DNA from: Dipteris shenzhenensis
Taxonomy: Eukaryota > Polypodiophyta > Polypodiopsida > Gleicheniales
Assembly: GCA_047967505.1 (NCBI GenBank)
Contig: CM106540.1
DNA: 64,000 nucleotides
Strand: one strand, 5' to 3'
This document shows, piece by piece, positions 24,283 to 35,499 of the stretch (position 1 is its first letter; each line of letters starts with the position of its first letter). Below the pieces are notes generated by a model. The model made no database searches. It worked only from the letters and a program-made list of their open reading frames with translations, and was not told where the DNA came from. The position numbers and the translations under genes are program-made.

Positions 24283-24287
24283 AGCTC

Positions 24288-25225
24288 TTTCATAGCTCCT
24301 ACATCACCACTTTGGTTACTGCATTATCCCTTTTTAGTTCCTTTGGCATCTATCTTTTTCAATGTTCAATGTGTTCTACATGTTATAGAGTCAGTTGTAA
24401 AGAGCCTCCTTTTTGGCTCTCTGATCTTCAAGATGGTTTTGCATCATTGCTAGCTCCTCTGCGATGTTCCCATCCATTTTGATGTCTTCAAGCCTATTCT
24501 GGAGCTCCTTGATGCGCTTCTCTGCTTCTTTTCTTCTATGCCTTTCCATGTCAACTATTTTTTCAGCGGACTTAGCTTGCTCTTGTGTTGTTTGCAAGGC
24601 CCTCACTTCTGCCTCCTCTATCTAGGCTTCTGCACCTTCCCTGAGAATTTTCTCATGTAGTGTTGCCTTTGGTGCATCGATGGCTTTCTCTTGTAGAAAA
24701 GTCATCTTCTAAGACATCTTCTTATCATATTGCTCAAAAATCCCTTTGAGAATAGATGTCATTAGGTGCATTGCTCCAGTAGACTAAGCTGAATTTGAAT
24801 TTGCCATCCAATGTGCAATTCTTCAAGTTGGTTATCACACTCTTGGAGATTGACCTTGACAAAGAGACATCAAATCCTTTCAGTTGCTCTACTACTACTT
24901 GAACATGGCAGAACTTCATGGTTCCTTTTGTATCAAGAAAGAAGTGCATTGTCTTCTTCAGTACATCGTGGAGGTCTATTGGCAAGCTAGAAAGCTTGAA
25001 TCCATCATCGACACTAATCTGAGCATTGGGGTGTACATCTAGAATATCCTCTCTTCAACTGCTTCTCCAAGAAGTGTGCTTGCACATCGCCTCCGGGAAT
25101 GCCTAGTGCCTTTTCAATCATGCTTTCAAAGATGTTATTCTTTTGATCTTGACAGACTATTTGTCCCTCATTCACGTTCACCTCTTGTACCAACCTGGTG
25201 AAGTTGGTGAGAGAATCCAGATTGG
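24288..25225 (-). pseudogene. Coiled-coil/RING-like gene, 5' part (split by a Gypsy insertion)
   Basis: Minus-strand frames give, in order: DSLTNFTRLVQEVNVNEGQ and ESMIEKALGIPGGDVQAHFL (about 25080-25225); a globular stretch at 24734-24985 (HFFLDTKGTMKFCHVQVVVE, ITNLKNCTLDGKFKFSLVYW); and a charged coiled coil at 24391-24606 with repeated KRIKELQNRLEDI-type heptads. Single-base frame changes link them. The gene continues left of the Gypsy insertion at 18640 with more coiled coil and a RING-like end. The fold is not recognised. The frame breaks suggest a pseudogene or a captured transposon gene; small introns are an alternative. Confidence 0.45.
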
Positions 25226-25460
25226 GCTTTTAAAGAGTGAGTGAGGAACTCCCATATGTCGTAATTTCAAGATCAGGGGAGGAGAGGCTCTCGCACTGTG
25301 CTAACAAAGGTGCAGAAAACATTGTGTGAGAAGCTCCCGAACTGTGTAGAGGGGGAGAAAAGATTATGTGAGGAGATCTGGAATTGCGCGGACATATTTT
25401 GGATCTCAGTGTGTCCAAGGGGATCCATTATGAGAGGGGATAGAAGTTATAGAAAGAGTG

Positions 25461-25700
25461 CAAGGGAGAAAGAAATGGTTGAGAGGGATAGAAGACAAAA
25501 CAATGAAGGAAATGGAATAGTGTAGGCTTAACTTTGCAGTTTGAGTACAATGGGAAAAGAAATGGTTGAGAGGATAGAAGGTGAAGCAGTGAAGGGAATG
25601 GAATAGTGGAGCCTTAAGTTTATGTCTTGGCTGCAAGGGAGAAATAAATGGTCAAGATGGATGTCAGACAAAATAGTGAAGGAAATGGAACTATCATGGT
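25461..25700. repeat. 86-87-bp tandem repeat, about 2.8 copies
   Basis: Units start CAAGGGAGAAAGAAATGG (25461), CAATGGGAAAAGAAATGG (25548) and CAAGGGAGAAATAAATGG (25634). Each carries AGATGGA/GATAGAAG and GAAGG-AATGGAA. It is purine-rich on the plus strand. Confidence 0.85.
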
Positions 25701-26100
25701 TAGAGCCACTACAGTGGTTGGCTTGAATGTTGATTAATTCAAGACGGTAGTACTACCTTACATAGTAATGATTAGAGATGATTAGGCTTCATGATTTACT
25801 TATGTGGTAATTACTGCCACCTTCTGTCAGTGGTGGTGGATAATGACAAAATATGAAGAGGGGAGAGGGGAAGAGTGGAGATGAGGAGAGAGGGCACAAC
25901 TAGAGAGCACACCACAAATGACTAACTGTACACTAGATTTAGTTGAAAAAATAGAATATATACAAACCCATTTAGGGTTAGGGTTAGGGAATCTAACCCT
26001 TTCCTTTATAGGACTCTATTGGGTTAGTGCTATGCACATATGATCACATGATGGTGCTATGCACAAATGATCACATGATGTTGAGCATGAACTCTAAACA
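25701..26100. other. Spacer; includes a short GGGTTAGGGTTAGGG run
   Basis: I see no gene. At about 25974-25990 there are two to three TTAGGG-like units, and near 26035-26080 a GTGCTATGCAC..GATCACATGATG unit is duplicated (about 30 bp). The latter may be LTR tail sequence of the Copia element to the right. Confidence 0.45.
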
Positions 26101-26229
26101 CCTTCCCTTAAGATCCACATCATGAAGTAGGCCTTCCCTCAAGATGATGATTCTGGGGAATCAAAGAAGGACTGAGCATTACATTTCATCACACTCCTTC
26201 AATGGGAATGTCCTTCCTCTAGGTCAAAC

Positions 26230-27807
26230 CAAGAGCTAGTCGGTGTTTCTCGAATAGCTCTTTATCGAGTGGTTTGCTAAAGATGCCTGTAACATTTTCT
26301 TTGCTATTACAATGCTACAGTGTGATGTCACCAAGTAACACTCTTTCTCTGATGAAGTGCTCTCTGACATCAATGTGCTTTGTCCTAGAGTGATATACTG
26401 GATTCTTGGCCAACCAATTGATTATCACAGTAGATTGTTGTTGGCTTTGACTCATCAAAGTAATCTGTTTTTGACAATAATCTTCTGAGCCATATAGCCT
26501 CACATGCACCTGTAGTGAGTGCTCTATATTCTGCTTTAGTTGAAGACAAAGAAACAGTTGACTGTTTGTTTGACAACCATGATATAGTAGCTTGAACAAG
26601 GAAAAATGCATATCCCTGTGTTGATCTCCTAGTCTCATGATCTCCGGCATAGTCACACTATCACCATGCAACCGTGGATGACTTCCTCTGTATTCTATCC
26701 CAACTAACTTGTACCTCTGATGTATCTCAAGAGTCTTTTGGCTACATTCCAATGAGACTATTTTGGATTTGCCATAAATTATACTAGTGAGCTTATTGCA
26801 TAACAAATATCTGGTCATGCGATTATCAGATATATAAGAGATCCGATGAGCTACCTGTAGTATATGTCATTAACTATAGGCTTTTCTAAATATTTAGTAA
26901 GTTTCAAACTCTGTTCCATGGGAGTAGCTACAATCTTGCAGTCTACCATATGAAACTTCTTTAAGAGACTATCAACATACTTGAGTCGACTCATGAATGT
27001 GCTATTTGAATCTCTCTAGAACTTATTTCCAAGACAATAGTGCATAAGTCTAAGATCTTTCATGTTGAACTCTACAGATAAGTCTTGTTTCAATTTTTTG
27101 ATGAAGCTATCCTTGCTTCCTGTCACAATCAAATCATCTACGTACAAAAGTGCAATAGCAATATCTTCCCCTTGAACTTTGTAGTAGAGAATATGATCTG
27201 CGTTGGATTTCATGTATCCCAGATTAGCAAAATACTTGTCAATTTTGCTGTACCAACTTTTGGGTGCTTGCTTTAAGCCATAGAGAGTTTTCTTGAGATG
27301 GCAAACCTTATTCTCCTTTCCTAGTTCAACATAACCTGCTAGTTGTTGCATGTAGACTTCCTCGTCTAGATAACCATCGAGAAATGCATTCTTGACATCG
27401 AGCTGATACACATTCCATCTAGTGAGTGTCGCTAGTGATATCAAGAACTATATAGAATCCATCTTTGCTACTGGAGCATAAGTCTCATCATAGTCCTGAC
27501 CATATTGTTATGCAAATCCTTTTGCAACTAGTCTGGCTTTGTATCTTTGAATACTTCCATTTGGATTGTACTTCACTTTGTATACCCATTTGTTTGCTAT
27601 GGCCTTATTTCTTGGTGGAAGGTCACATAATTCCCAAGTATTATTCTTATACAAAGCATCCATTTCTTCATTCATAGCAGTTTGCCATTCTGGCTTATCT
27701 ATTGCATCTTCAAAGTACACTGGCTCTTCTGTAGCCATGATGGTAGTCATAAGAGAATAGTTGGTGGTTTCCACCTGAATTGCTTTGCCTTTCTGAGCAT
27801 ATGTCAA
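26230..27807 (-). pseudogene. Copia reverse transcriptase and RNase H
   Basis: RT starts in frame 27508-27807 (WQTAMNEEMDALYKNNTWEL, KWVYKVKYNPNGSIQRYKAR), continues at 27016-27444 (YQLDVKNAFLDGYLDEEVYM, KTLYGLKQAP) and keeps the catalytic LLYVDDLIVTG (about 27130-27160). RNase H follows at 26230-26818 with [18 protein letters not shown] and KHIDVREHFIRE. At least three frame changes disrupt it. These enzymes copy the element's RNA into DNA. Confidence 0.9.
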
Positions 27808-27812
27808 TCTGG

Positions 27813-28660
27813 CTAGTGGTCTGCTTTCCCTAGTAGACCGTCTAAGCTGTTGTGGCTCTGCTGGGGTGTTGCTGGCAATTCTTGCTCTTTTTCATCAACT
27901 TGTTCTGTAGATGATTGTGAAGTTGATGCTTCTATCTCTTGTGTAGGTGAGATTTTCCATTCTGATTCCTCATCAAAGATTACATCTTTGGAGATAATGA
28001 CTTTGCAGTTGATGGGATCATACAACTTGTATGCTTTGCTTTCTTTGCTGTAGCCAACCATGATGCATTTGCGTGACTTTGCATCCAATTTCCTACGATG
28101 ATCATCATGTATGTGGGAATATGCTATGCAACCAAATATGTGGAGATGCCCAATGTGTGGCTTGTGTCCAGCGAATGCTTCATAAGGAGTCATACCCTGT
28201 ATCAGTTCAGTAGGAAGCCGATTAAGCAAGTAGTTTGTTGTAGCTATTGCTTTTGCCCAATATTGATTCAAAAGATGCTTCTCACTAAGCATTGCTCTAG
28301 CATTGTTTGCTAAAGTCCCATTCTTCCTTTGAGCTCTTGCATTTTGTTGAGGAGTATCTACACATGTGAATTGTCTTCATATGTTGTGACTTTTGCAAAA
28401 GTTCATGAATGCTAAAGACATGTATTCACCTCCTCTGTCTTATCTCATGACCTTGATCTTTCTGCCTATCTGGTTTTCTACCATGGCTTTGAATTCTTGA
28501 AATCTAGAAAACACTTCAGATTTCTCTTTCAAAAAGTAGACCCAACAATATTTGTTGTAGCCATCAATGAAAGTCAAGTAGTAAAGTGAACCATTGATGC
28601 TGCAGGTTTGGGCATAACCCCATACATCTGTTTGTATCAAATAAAGAATACCTCGTGCAT
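27813..28660 (-). pseudogene. Copia integrase
   Basis: The core starts IQTDVWG (first catalytic Asp) near 28630 and runs through YYLTFIDGYNKYCWVYFLK and a stop before DRGGEY (second Asp, about 28430). The third acidic position, normally Glu in 'ERKN', reads NARAQRKN near 28340, so Glu has become Gln. The C-terminal half, 27813-28292, has YWAKAIATTNYLLNRLPT and FGCIAYSHIHDD. Loss of the catalytic Glu plus a stop make it inactive. Confidence 0.88.
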
Positions 28661-28777
28661 GAGAAGTACTTCTGCCAAAGTTGGTTCACTTTTGTTTGCC
28701 GAAGCAGCATGCTTCGAAAACTTTTCCAAGAAGCTGTAGCTTCGGAATCCCAATTGCCATATTGTAATTCGTAAGAT

Positions 28778-29655
28778 CTAACAAGTACTTGAAGTTGACA
28801 TGACCATATCCCTTGTGCCATTTTCAGATAGTGGCATCTGTTGCGGTTGAGTTGACATGGCATGCTTATCTAGTACTATAGCTAGCATTCTGTATAAGCA
28901 TCCTTCCTTGACACCTTTTGCTACTAGCTGACATCTTTTGGATTTATCTCTGATAGTGCATTCATCACCATTGAAGATGACTCTGTAGTTGTGTTCCATC
29001 ATTTGACCTATTGACAAAAGGTTCTTGTTGAGCTTTGAAACATAGACACATATTTCACCAATCCTTTCGTACTAGTGAAATTGTTCATAGGGATAACACC
29101 TATCCCTTGAACTGGATTTGGTGTATTGTCTGCTGTGTAGATCACATTCTTTTGACCTTCTAATGGCTTCATTTCTGTGAACCATTCTTGATGATTTGTC
29201 ATATGAGATGATGCACCGCTGTCAATGTACCAAGGATCCTGTTCCACTTGGTCGACTTGTTGATAGCTGAAATCCTCTTTGGGATTGAAATCAGTGTCTG
29301 GGTACAATTCTGGGTACAATGTATCAGTTTTTTGCATTTCCTCATTCGCAAGAAACATATTCCCATGTTCATTTACAAAATGACTGACTAGAATGTCCAC
29401 CACGATGATTTCCTCTACCTCAGAGATTTTCTCGATTACTACTGGATTGACTGCCTTGGTTGTACTGCTTCTTGCGGCAATCTCTTTCATAGTGTCCAAA
29501 CTTGTGATAGTAGTTGCACTAGATGTTTGACACATTGGTGGATGCATTCCCTCCTGCTTGGAATCTTCCTCGGTTGGAATGATTTCTTCTTTGTTGATTT
29601 TGATGTTGTTGAGGATGATGCTGATGCTGATTCTGACTTTGCTGATGATGACCAC
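28778..29655 (-). pseudogene. Copia protease and GAG-pre-integrase region
   Basis: The minus frame 29008-29655 has the aspartic protease site WYIDSGASSHMTNHQEWF (about 29190-29235), with the D-S-G triad intact. The next frame, 28778-29017, has NYRVIFNGDECTIRD, typical of the segment before GAG-pre-integrase. A frameshift near 29010 separates them. The protease would cleave the Gag-Pol polyprotein. Confidence 0.85.
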
Positions 29656-29850
29656 TTTTCTAGTATGATCTACCTATGCCTCTACCTCTACCTTTGCCTT
29701 TGCTTCTTTCTGAAGCTGTGAATGCCTGATTATTAGAATGACCTTTACGTGCTTGAATTACTTGAGTCCTGAGTTCTTTACCAAGTAGGACTGACTCAAG
29801 TTTTTCCAGTTTTGGAATTTGCCATTGAATGGCAATACTCTGGACTAGAT

Positions 29851-30429
29851 TCAGAATGACTTGAATCTAGTCCATTCAGAATGACTTGAACCATTTCTAT
29901 GAGGTTCTCCTACTGCTACAAGTTGATTGTTGTAGTCTTTTATGTGGACTACATAAGCATGACCGGTTTCACTGCTATTGTGAAAACTTTGGTTGATCTG
30001 GTTTCTCAGTGTGAGAATCCTAGATGTGTTCTTGGACTCACAGAGAGCTGCGAACATATCCCATACTTCTTTCGATGTCTTAACTATGTTGAGTTGTCTT
30101 AGCATGACATCTTGCACATTCTGCTTGATCAAATGATAGGCATACTTGTCTTTCTTATCCCATTCTACCTGAGCTTGAGCAATGGCAGGATCTGCTACTG
30201 GTGCGAAAACTATTTGTGTAGCTATAGATCCCATTGCTGGTGCTATGACAATAGGTGGAGTAGAGCATTTGGTGGCTGGATCATTCAATGGTCTAGGTGT
30301 AGACCCATCGACATACTCCCACTTGTCTTGAAGTACAAGAACAGTCTCCATTCGGTATTTCCATGCATCATAATTGGAGTTGTCTAACTTAGTAGATGCC
30401 TCTAGATTGAGGTTGCTAGTCATAGACAT
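29851..30429 (-). pseudogene. Copia gag, N-terminal capsid region
   Basis: 192 codons from ATG. It starts MSMTSNLNLEASTKLDNSNY, then the conserved W of DAWKYRME at about residues 23-30, and holds the UBN2-like capsid core (VWDMFAALCESKNTSRILTL at about 124-143). Gag proteins package the element's RNA into cytoplasmic particles. The frame is cut short by a local duplication at 29840-29890 (CATTCAGAATGACTTGAA twice). The zinc knuckle, in another frame near 29480-29515, reads CNYYHKFGHYERDC, with the second Cys changed to Tyr. So gag is broken in two ways. Confidence 0.85.
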
Positions 30430-31365
30430 GGTGCAAGAAATGTATTCAAAAGTGTCATGAAAATCTCTGTATGAATCAACTGCAAATACACTGATTGTAC
30501 CAAGTGAAATCTCTCAACCATCGATGAAGATAGAACTGTAATATATAAAATCTACAAGGCTTGTGGCAATGATGCCGGGAATAGCCAAGAGGCTTTATAA
30601 GGCTGAAATGATGTGCACAATGCCGTGAGATAGCCGAATAGGCTTTATAATGGTGGCATGTGTGTGTGAAATCAAGTGCTATCTCTCCATTAAAATAATA
30701 TGCAATGCCTCTATACTCTCTGAAGTGTGCTCATTGAACTAACGAACACCAGGTTTCAGGTAATGTAATGATGTGAAATCGTATGTGAGTGTATGGACTG
30801 ACTCCGAGTAGGTACTAGTCGGGAATTTTGTGCATGGCTTAGATTGGCAACTTGGGGAAATTCAAAGCATCCCCTCTATGGTGATCTAGTCTACTCTGAT
30901 CTAGATCTATACCATCGATCGATGAAATAACAATGAATAATTCCTTTTCTTTTGTTCTTTTTAAGTGCTGGGTCAGATGCGTCGATGTAGAGGAAAATGT
31001 GTGTGAAGGAAGTGGTTTTGTCGACCGAGGCTCAAATGTGAGTGTAACTTGCACAAAAATGTACATATGATGTGACGAGCATGTAGAGCACAAAAAAATG
31101 AGGGACTTTCCTTTTTGGAGTACCCTCAAATGCTTCCTGGATCAAGAGATACGGCTTGATCTAGGTGGAGGGGCAAAAGGAGTGCAAATGGTGCTCAATG
31201 ATGGTGTGTCACTATGGGTCACATGTAGTGTGATGATGTGGTACTATGCCTAGCAAGAGGTGTGCCAGTGGAGCCCTGTGTTGACGTGGCAGGAGTGGTC
31301 ACATATAGTGATTGTGGAGCACTGTGTGTGCCTACAGAGGTCCAGTGTGCCATGTGGCACAGATG
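30430..31365. other. No gene; flank of the Copia element
   Basis: Around 30560-30660 the phrase 'GATAGCCGAATAGGCTTTATAA' occurs in two similar versions (near 30585 and 30632). This may be leader or LTR debris of the Copia element on its left. No frame has a recognisable domain. Confidence 0.4.
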
Positions 31366-31580
31366 ATGTGACAGTTGATGATGTCAGCAAGGTGATATGG
31401 CAATGATGATGTGGCACTAATGATGTGGTACTGATGACATGGCCAAATGATGTGGCAGGTGATGTGGCCAGATGATGTGGCTTACTGACATGGCAGTGGT
31501 GATGTGCCTATCGGTGATGACATGGTAATGTGGTGATGTGGCTATCGGTGATGATGTGGCACTTATTGATGTGGCAGATA
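31366..31580. repeat. Degenerate TGATGATGTGGCA minisatellite
   Basis: At least a dozen loose copies of a 12-15-bp unit, TGATGATGTGGCA or variants such as TGATGACATGGC and CTATCGGTGATGATGTGGC. It lies between two Copia elements. Confidence 0.75.
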
Positions 31581-32250
31581 GAGTGCCACGTGTCCCTATT
31601 ACTGACATGGCATATGGGATAGGGCTACCACGTGGTAGTCTCTTGACCACAAGGTTCACCAAACGTGTGGTAACCTAACTAAACCATGGATTTGAGATAA
31701 GCTCCACGTGTCGCAAGGAGGACTATCGAAATCTTTAAGATTTTGATGAAGATGCCGATTTCATCCAATGGCGTTGAGTTGTTGTAGATAGGTGGCTATG
31801 CTACAAAGCTTCCGTTGATGCAGAAGGAGGTGCTGGCACTTGAGGGAAGTGGTCGTGTGCTACGGGCTTGGACGTATATGAGCTACAATTGAGCATTGGA
31901 GGTAGTAGCTATGTGGAGCAGCTCACGAGGGTCGATTCATTGAGGGCAATCATTGGAGCATGTTGTATAGAGGAGAGCTTTGAGGAGCACATGCGTCAAA
32001 GCCTTGGAGCTCTGCCTATGGGTTGCTCTACAGCTAGTTATGGAGCTAGCTCGTGAGCCACGACTAGAGGTCCTTGGAGCCGTTTACAAAGAAGAGCCTG
32101 ATCATCTTGTATATAGATGGCAGGCTGCCGGAGTTATTAAAGTGCCCACTGGATCTCTGTGTTGGAGATGAGGGTGTTGTTAAAGGCTATGTCGATGCAG
32201 AGGTTTCATTGCCCAGGTGGAGTTGGCTCAATCCATATACTTGAGGCACT
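31581..32250. other. Spacer with short unrecognised frames
   Basis: Plus frames at 31868-32056 and 31980-32171 overlap in different frames (one includes ELAREPRLEVLGAVYKEEP). They have no known motif, and I cannot support a gene. The last five bases before the LTR are GCACT. Confidence 0.4.
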
Positions 32251-32598
32251 TGTGAAGATAGTGGGAGAGAGGGAAGGAGTCTCACTTGTGGCTTTCTCAC
32301 ATACACAATGGGGGAATACACATAAAGGTGGAGGCTGAAAATAGTTTTTCTCTTCTTAGTTGTGAAAGCCAAAAGAACTCTAGTCAAAGAAATAGAACCC
32401 TATATGTGGGTCTCAAACCAAACTCAGCTAACTAAGGTGGCATACTAACTGAGCCACGAACTAGAGTACATAAGGATAGCTGTCATCTAGCTATTATTCA
32501 TGGGCGGTGTACCAACCACATTTGCAACTAACAAGTCGGTGACATAAATGCACAATGGTCACCCTGGCATATCACGAGTGGAGCTCGATATCTCAACA
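32251..32598 (-). repeat. 3' LTR of the Copia element (348 bp)
   Basis: Plus-strand ends are TGTGAAGATAG and ATCTCAACA. It matches 37458-37681 up to ACTAGAGTAC at about 32470 and then continues alone for 127 bp. A TATA-like or promoter signal is not obvious. Confidence 0.92.
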
Positions 32599-32613
32599 CT
32601 CCCCCTCCAGCTC
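32599..32613 (-). promoter_or_regulatory. Polypurine tract of the Copia element
   Basis: Minus-strand GAGCTGGAGGGGGAG directly abuts the LTR start (TGTTGAGATATC). It serves as the primer for plus-strand DNA synthesis. Confidence 0.85.
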
Positions 32614-32624
32614 AATCCCAATTC

Positions 32625-34440
32625 CTACACACCAAGCAGGTCTCTGAACTTGCATAGCTTCTTTGCACCCAATGCCTTCGTGAATATGTCAGCTACCTGA
32701 TCCTCTATGCTGACATAAACTAGATCAATAAGACCTAGTAAAACCTTCTCCCGCACATAGTGATAATGCACCTCAATGTGCTTTGTTCTAGCATGATAGA
32801 CTGGGTTATTTGCCAAGTGTATACTACTCATGTTGTCACAATAAATGACAACTGGCCCATCTGATGCATATCATAAAGTAGCTTATGCAACCAAGCTACC
32901 TCACATGCAACCATTGCTACACCCCTATACTCAGCCTCTGTGCTCGACAAGGCAACTGTAGGCTGTTTCTTGCTGCTCCAAGTGACTGCAGCACTCCCAA
33001 AAGAGAACACATATCCACTTGTAGATCATCTATAAGAAATACTACTAGCCCAATCAGCATCAGTGTATCCATGCAACTGTATCTGATGAACCCCAGCCTC
33101 ATAAAATAGTCCATACTGCAATGTGGACTTCACATACCTGAGTATGCATCTAGCCGCATCCACATGTGGTTTCCTTAGAGCCTGCGTAAACTGACTTACC
33201 AATCCAACAGCATAGCTCAAATCTGGCCTGGTAATAGTCATATAAATCAAACTTCCTACTATGCACCTATACATAGTAGGGTCTTCCAAAAGCTCACTTG
33301 CTCTGCTCAGCTTCACATTCTGCTCCAAAGGAACTGAAATAGGCTTACAACCTGTCATCCCATATTTGGACAGCATGTCCAATCCATACTGCCTCTACAA
33401 GAGCCGTATCCCACTTGGTGATCTAATCACCTCAATGCCCAAGAAATAACACAGCTCTCCCAAATCCTTCATCTCAAACTTCTACTTCAATAGCATTTTC
33501 ACATGAAGGATATCTTCATCACTATTACCTGTGATGATCAAATCATCAACGTAAATAATAGGCAGCATAATACCTTTCTCTGTTTTTCTCACATGAAGTG
33601 AGAAATCTGCCTTGGAAATCTAAAAGCCAATAGTGACAAGATACTATCCTATCTTGTTAGACCATGGTCTAGGTGCTTGCTTCAAGCCATACAAGGCTTT
33701 CTTCAACCTACAAACAAACTCAGGATAAATAGCATGAACATAACCTGGTGGCTGCTCCATAAAGACTTCTTCTTGCAAATCACCATGCAAGAAGACATTC
33801 TTTACATCCATCTGACGTAAATACCATCCCTTTGATGCAGCCATAGCAATGATTGCTCTTCTGGTTGCCATCCTTGCAACCAGACTGAATGTTTCTTCAT
33901 AATCAATGCCATATGTCTGTGCATACCCCTTGACAACTAATCTTGCCTTGTATCTGTTCACAGAACCATCTGCATTATGCTTCACCTTATAAACCCACTT
34001 ACAGCCAATTGCATTCTTGTCTTTAGGCAAAGGCACCAATTCCCATGTAGCATTTGCTTCCAAGGCATCCATTTCTTCATCCATGGCTTTCTCCCATTTT
34101 TCTTTTCCCATGGCTTGCTCAAAAGAAGTGGGTTCTAGTTCCTGTATCATTTTGACCATATAGGCATAGTGAATGGCTATAAATCCATCATATTTCAGTC
34201 TATCCATAGGATACCTAGCTCTGGTAGACCTGTGCAAAATAGGCTCACTTCTAGATGCTTTCAAAACATCCATGGTCTTCCTTACTCTAGGTGTAACAAT
34301 AGAAGGAATACCCAACTCATCATCAATGCTCTGTTCTGAGCCACTGGATTCACCATCCACATAAGAGTGACCTTCATTCACATCAAACATGGGCTGATCT
34401 ACCTTCTCTTTTCCTTTTCGTGATACCTAAATACCACTAT
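32625..34440 (-). pseudogene. Copia RT and RNase H
   Basis: RT begins in the 248-codon frame 33644-34390 (WEKAMDEEMDALEANATWEL, KWVYKVKHNADGSVNRYKAR, LRQMDVKNVFLHGDLQEEVF, KALYGLKQAPRPW). The catalytic IIYVDDLIITG follows near 33530-33560. At 33026-33382 are the late RT (ITRPDLSYAVGLVSQF) and early RNase H. The RNase H core has [20 protein letters not shown] near 32880-32960, and the tail at 32625-32831 has ARTKHIEVHYHYVREKV and ends DLLGV then stop. Stops near 33490 and 33400 and two shifts break it. Confidence 0.92.
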
Positions 34441-34699
34441 CTGCATGGCTTTGAGGAGATTCTCCTGATCTCAATCTACCTGTCCATGGCGAAGTATGTG
34501 AACCATTGCTAGAGGACACTGCAGGTCCACTAATATTTTGTGATTGCTACTGTGAATTCTATGTAGAATTACCATTTTGTGCATCTATATCATCAATCAC
34601 ATTTACTGGTTTATACCAACTACTCATCTCATCAAAAACAACATCTCTACTCATTGTAAACTTACGAGTAGAAGGGTTATAGCATCTATACCCTTTCTG

Positions 34700-35499
34700 C
34701 TACAGAGAATAACTAATAAAGATGCACTTCTCAGCTTTTGGATCCAACTTGGACCTCAACTCATCTGGCACATGAACATAGGCAATGCAACCAAAAATTT
34801 TCAAATGTGAAATATTTAGTTTCCTACCAGTATACATCTCCTCTGGCATCATGCCATGTATTGTTGCAGTGGGAGTCCTATTCATTATGTAAACCACTGT
34901 AGTAACTGCTTCAGCCCAATAATAATCTGGGAGGTCTTTTTCATTTAGCATGGCCCAAGATACCTCTCGAATATGCCTGTTTTTCCTTTCTGCAAGTCCA
35001 TTTTGATGTGGGGTATGACTGCATGAATATTGCTGCTTTATGCCATGCTCCTGCAGGGACCTTGCAAACTCATTTGAGAGGTACTCTCCCCCTCCATCTG
35101 ACCTTAGGCATTTTATTTGCAGGCCTATTTCTTTTTCAACGATGTCTTTAAAAGCTTTGAAATGCCCAAACACTTCACTTTTCTTTTTCATAAAATGCAC
35201 CCAAACTTTTCTGCTGTAGTCATCAATAAAAGTGACAAAATAATGACAGCCTCCAATAAATGCAACGTTAGTAGTCCATACATCAGAGTGGATTAATTCC
35301 AATGGCTTCTTACTCTCTTGAACATGTCTAGGAAATGGTTTCCTTGCCTGTTTTCCAAATTGACAGGCTTCACATACCTTATGCATTTCTGCAACCTTAA
35401 ATTTAGGCAATCCTGCAATAATATTTTGGGCCTGCATTGATTTAAGTCACTGTACATTAACATGACCAATGCGTTTATGCCAAATATCAATATCTGCAA
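34700..35499 (-). pseudogene. Copia integrase, catalytic residues intact
   Basis: The frame 34700-35437 (245 codons) has the zinc-binding end CEACQFGKQ, then D in LIHSDVW, D in CLRSDGGGEYLSNEF and E in HQNGLAERKNRHIRE. This complete D-D-E triad would insert the cDNA into chromosomes. It continues through YYWAEAVTTVVYIMNRTPT to the FGCIAYVHVPDELRSKLDPK end. Upstream, 35293-35499 has an overlapping shifted piece. This is the best-preserved domain of the element, but its flanks are broken. Confidence 0.92.

Larger units (their letters stand above)
18636..24287 (-). mobile_element. Non-autonomous Gypsy LTR retrotransposon with 5-bp target duplication
   Basis: Two long LTRs (18641-19913 and 22959-24282) begin TGTTGGCTC and end GACAACA on the plus strand. 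AGCTC flanks both sides (18636-18640 and 24283-24287), a perfect 5-bp target-site duplication. The internal 3.0 kb has a primer binding site next to the right LTR and pol on the minus strand, so the right LTR is the 5' LTR. Only RNase H and integrase remain; gag, protease and nearly all of reverse transcriptase are missing. A full-length partner elsewhere must have supplied these. The two LTRs differ by many substitutions and in repeat number, so the insertion is not recent. Confidence 0.92.
26105..30429 (-). mobile_element. Copia retrotransposon, 5' LTR not found
   Basis: On the minus strand the order is gag (29851-30429), protease region, GAG-pre-integrase, integrase, RT and RNase H (ending about 26230), the normal Copia order. 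A purine run (TTAAGGGAAGG) just right of 26105 followed by TGTTTAGAG in the sense direction may be the polypurine tract and the start of a 3' LTR. I found no matching LTR or Met-tRNA primer site right of gag, so the 5' end looks lost. Confidence 0.9.

Noticed and set aside
25974-25990. GGGTTAGGGTTAGGG as an interstitial telomere
   Set aside because: Only two to three units, and not the usual plant TTTAGGG; too short.
30430-31130. 5' LTR and PBS of the left Copia element
   Set aside because: No TGGTATCAGAGC-like site and no match to the proposed 3' LTR start were found.
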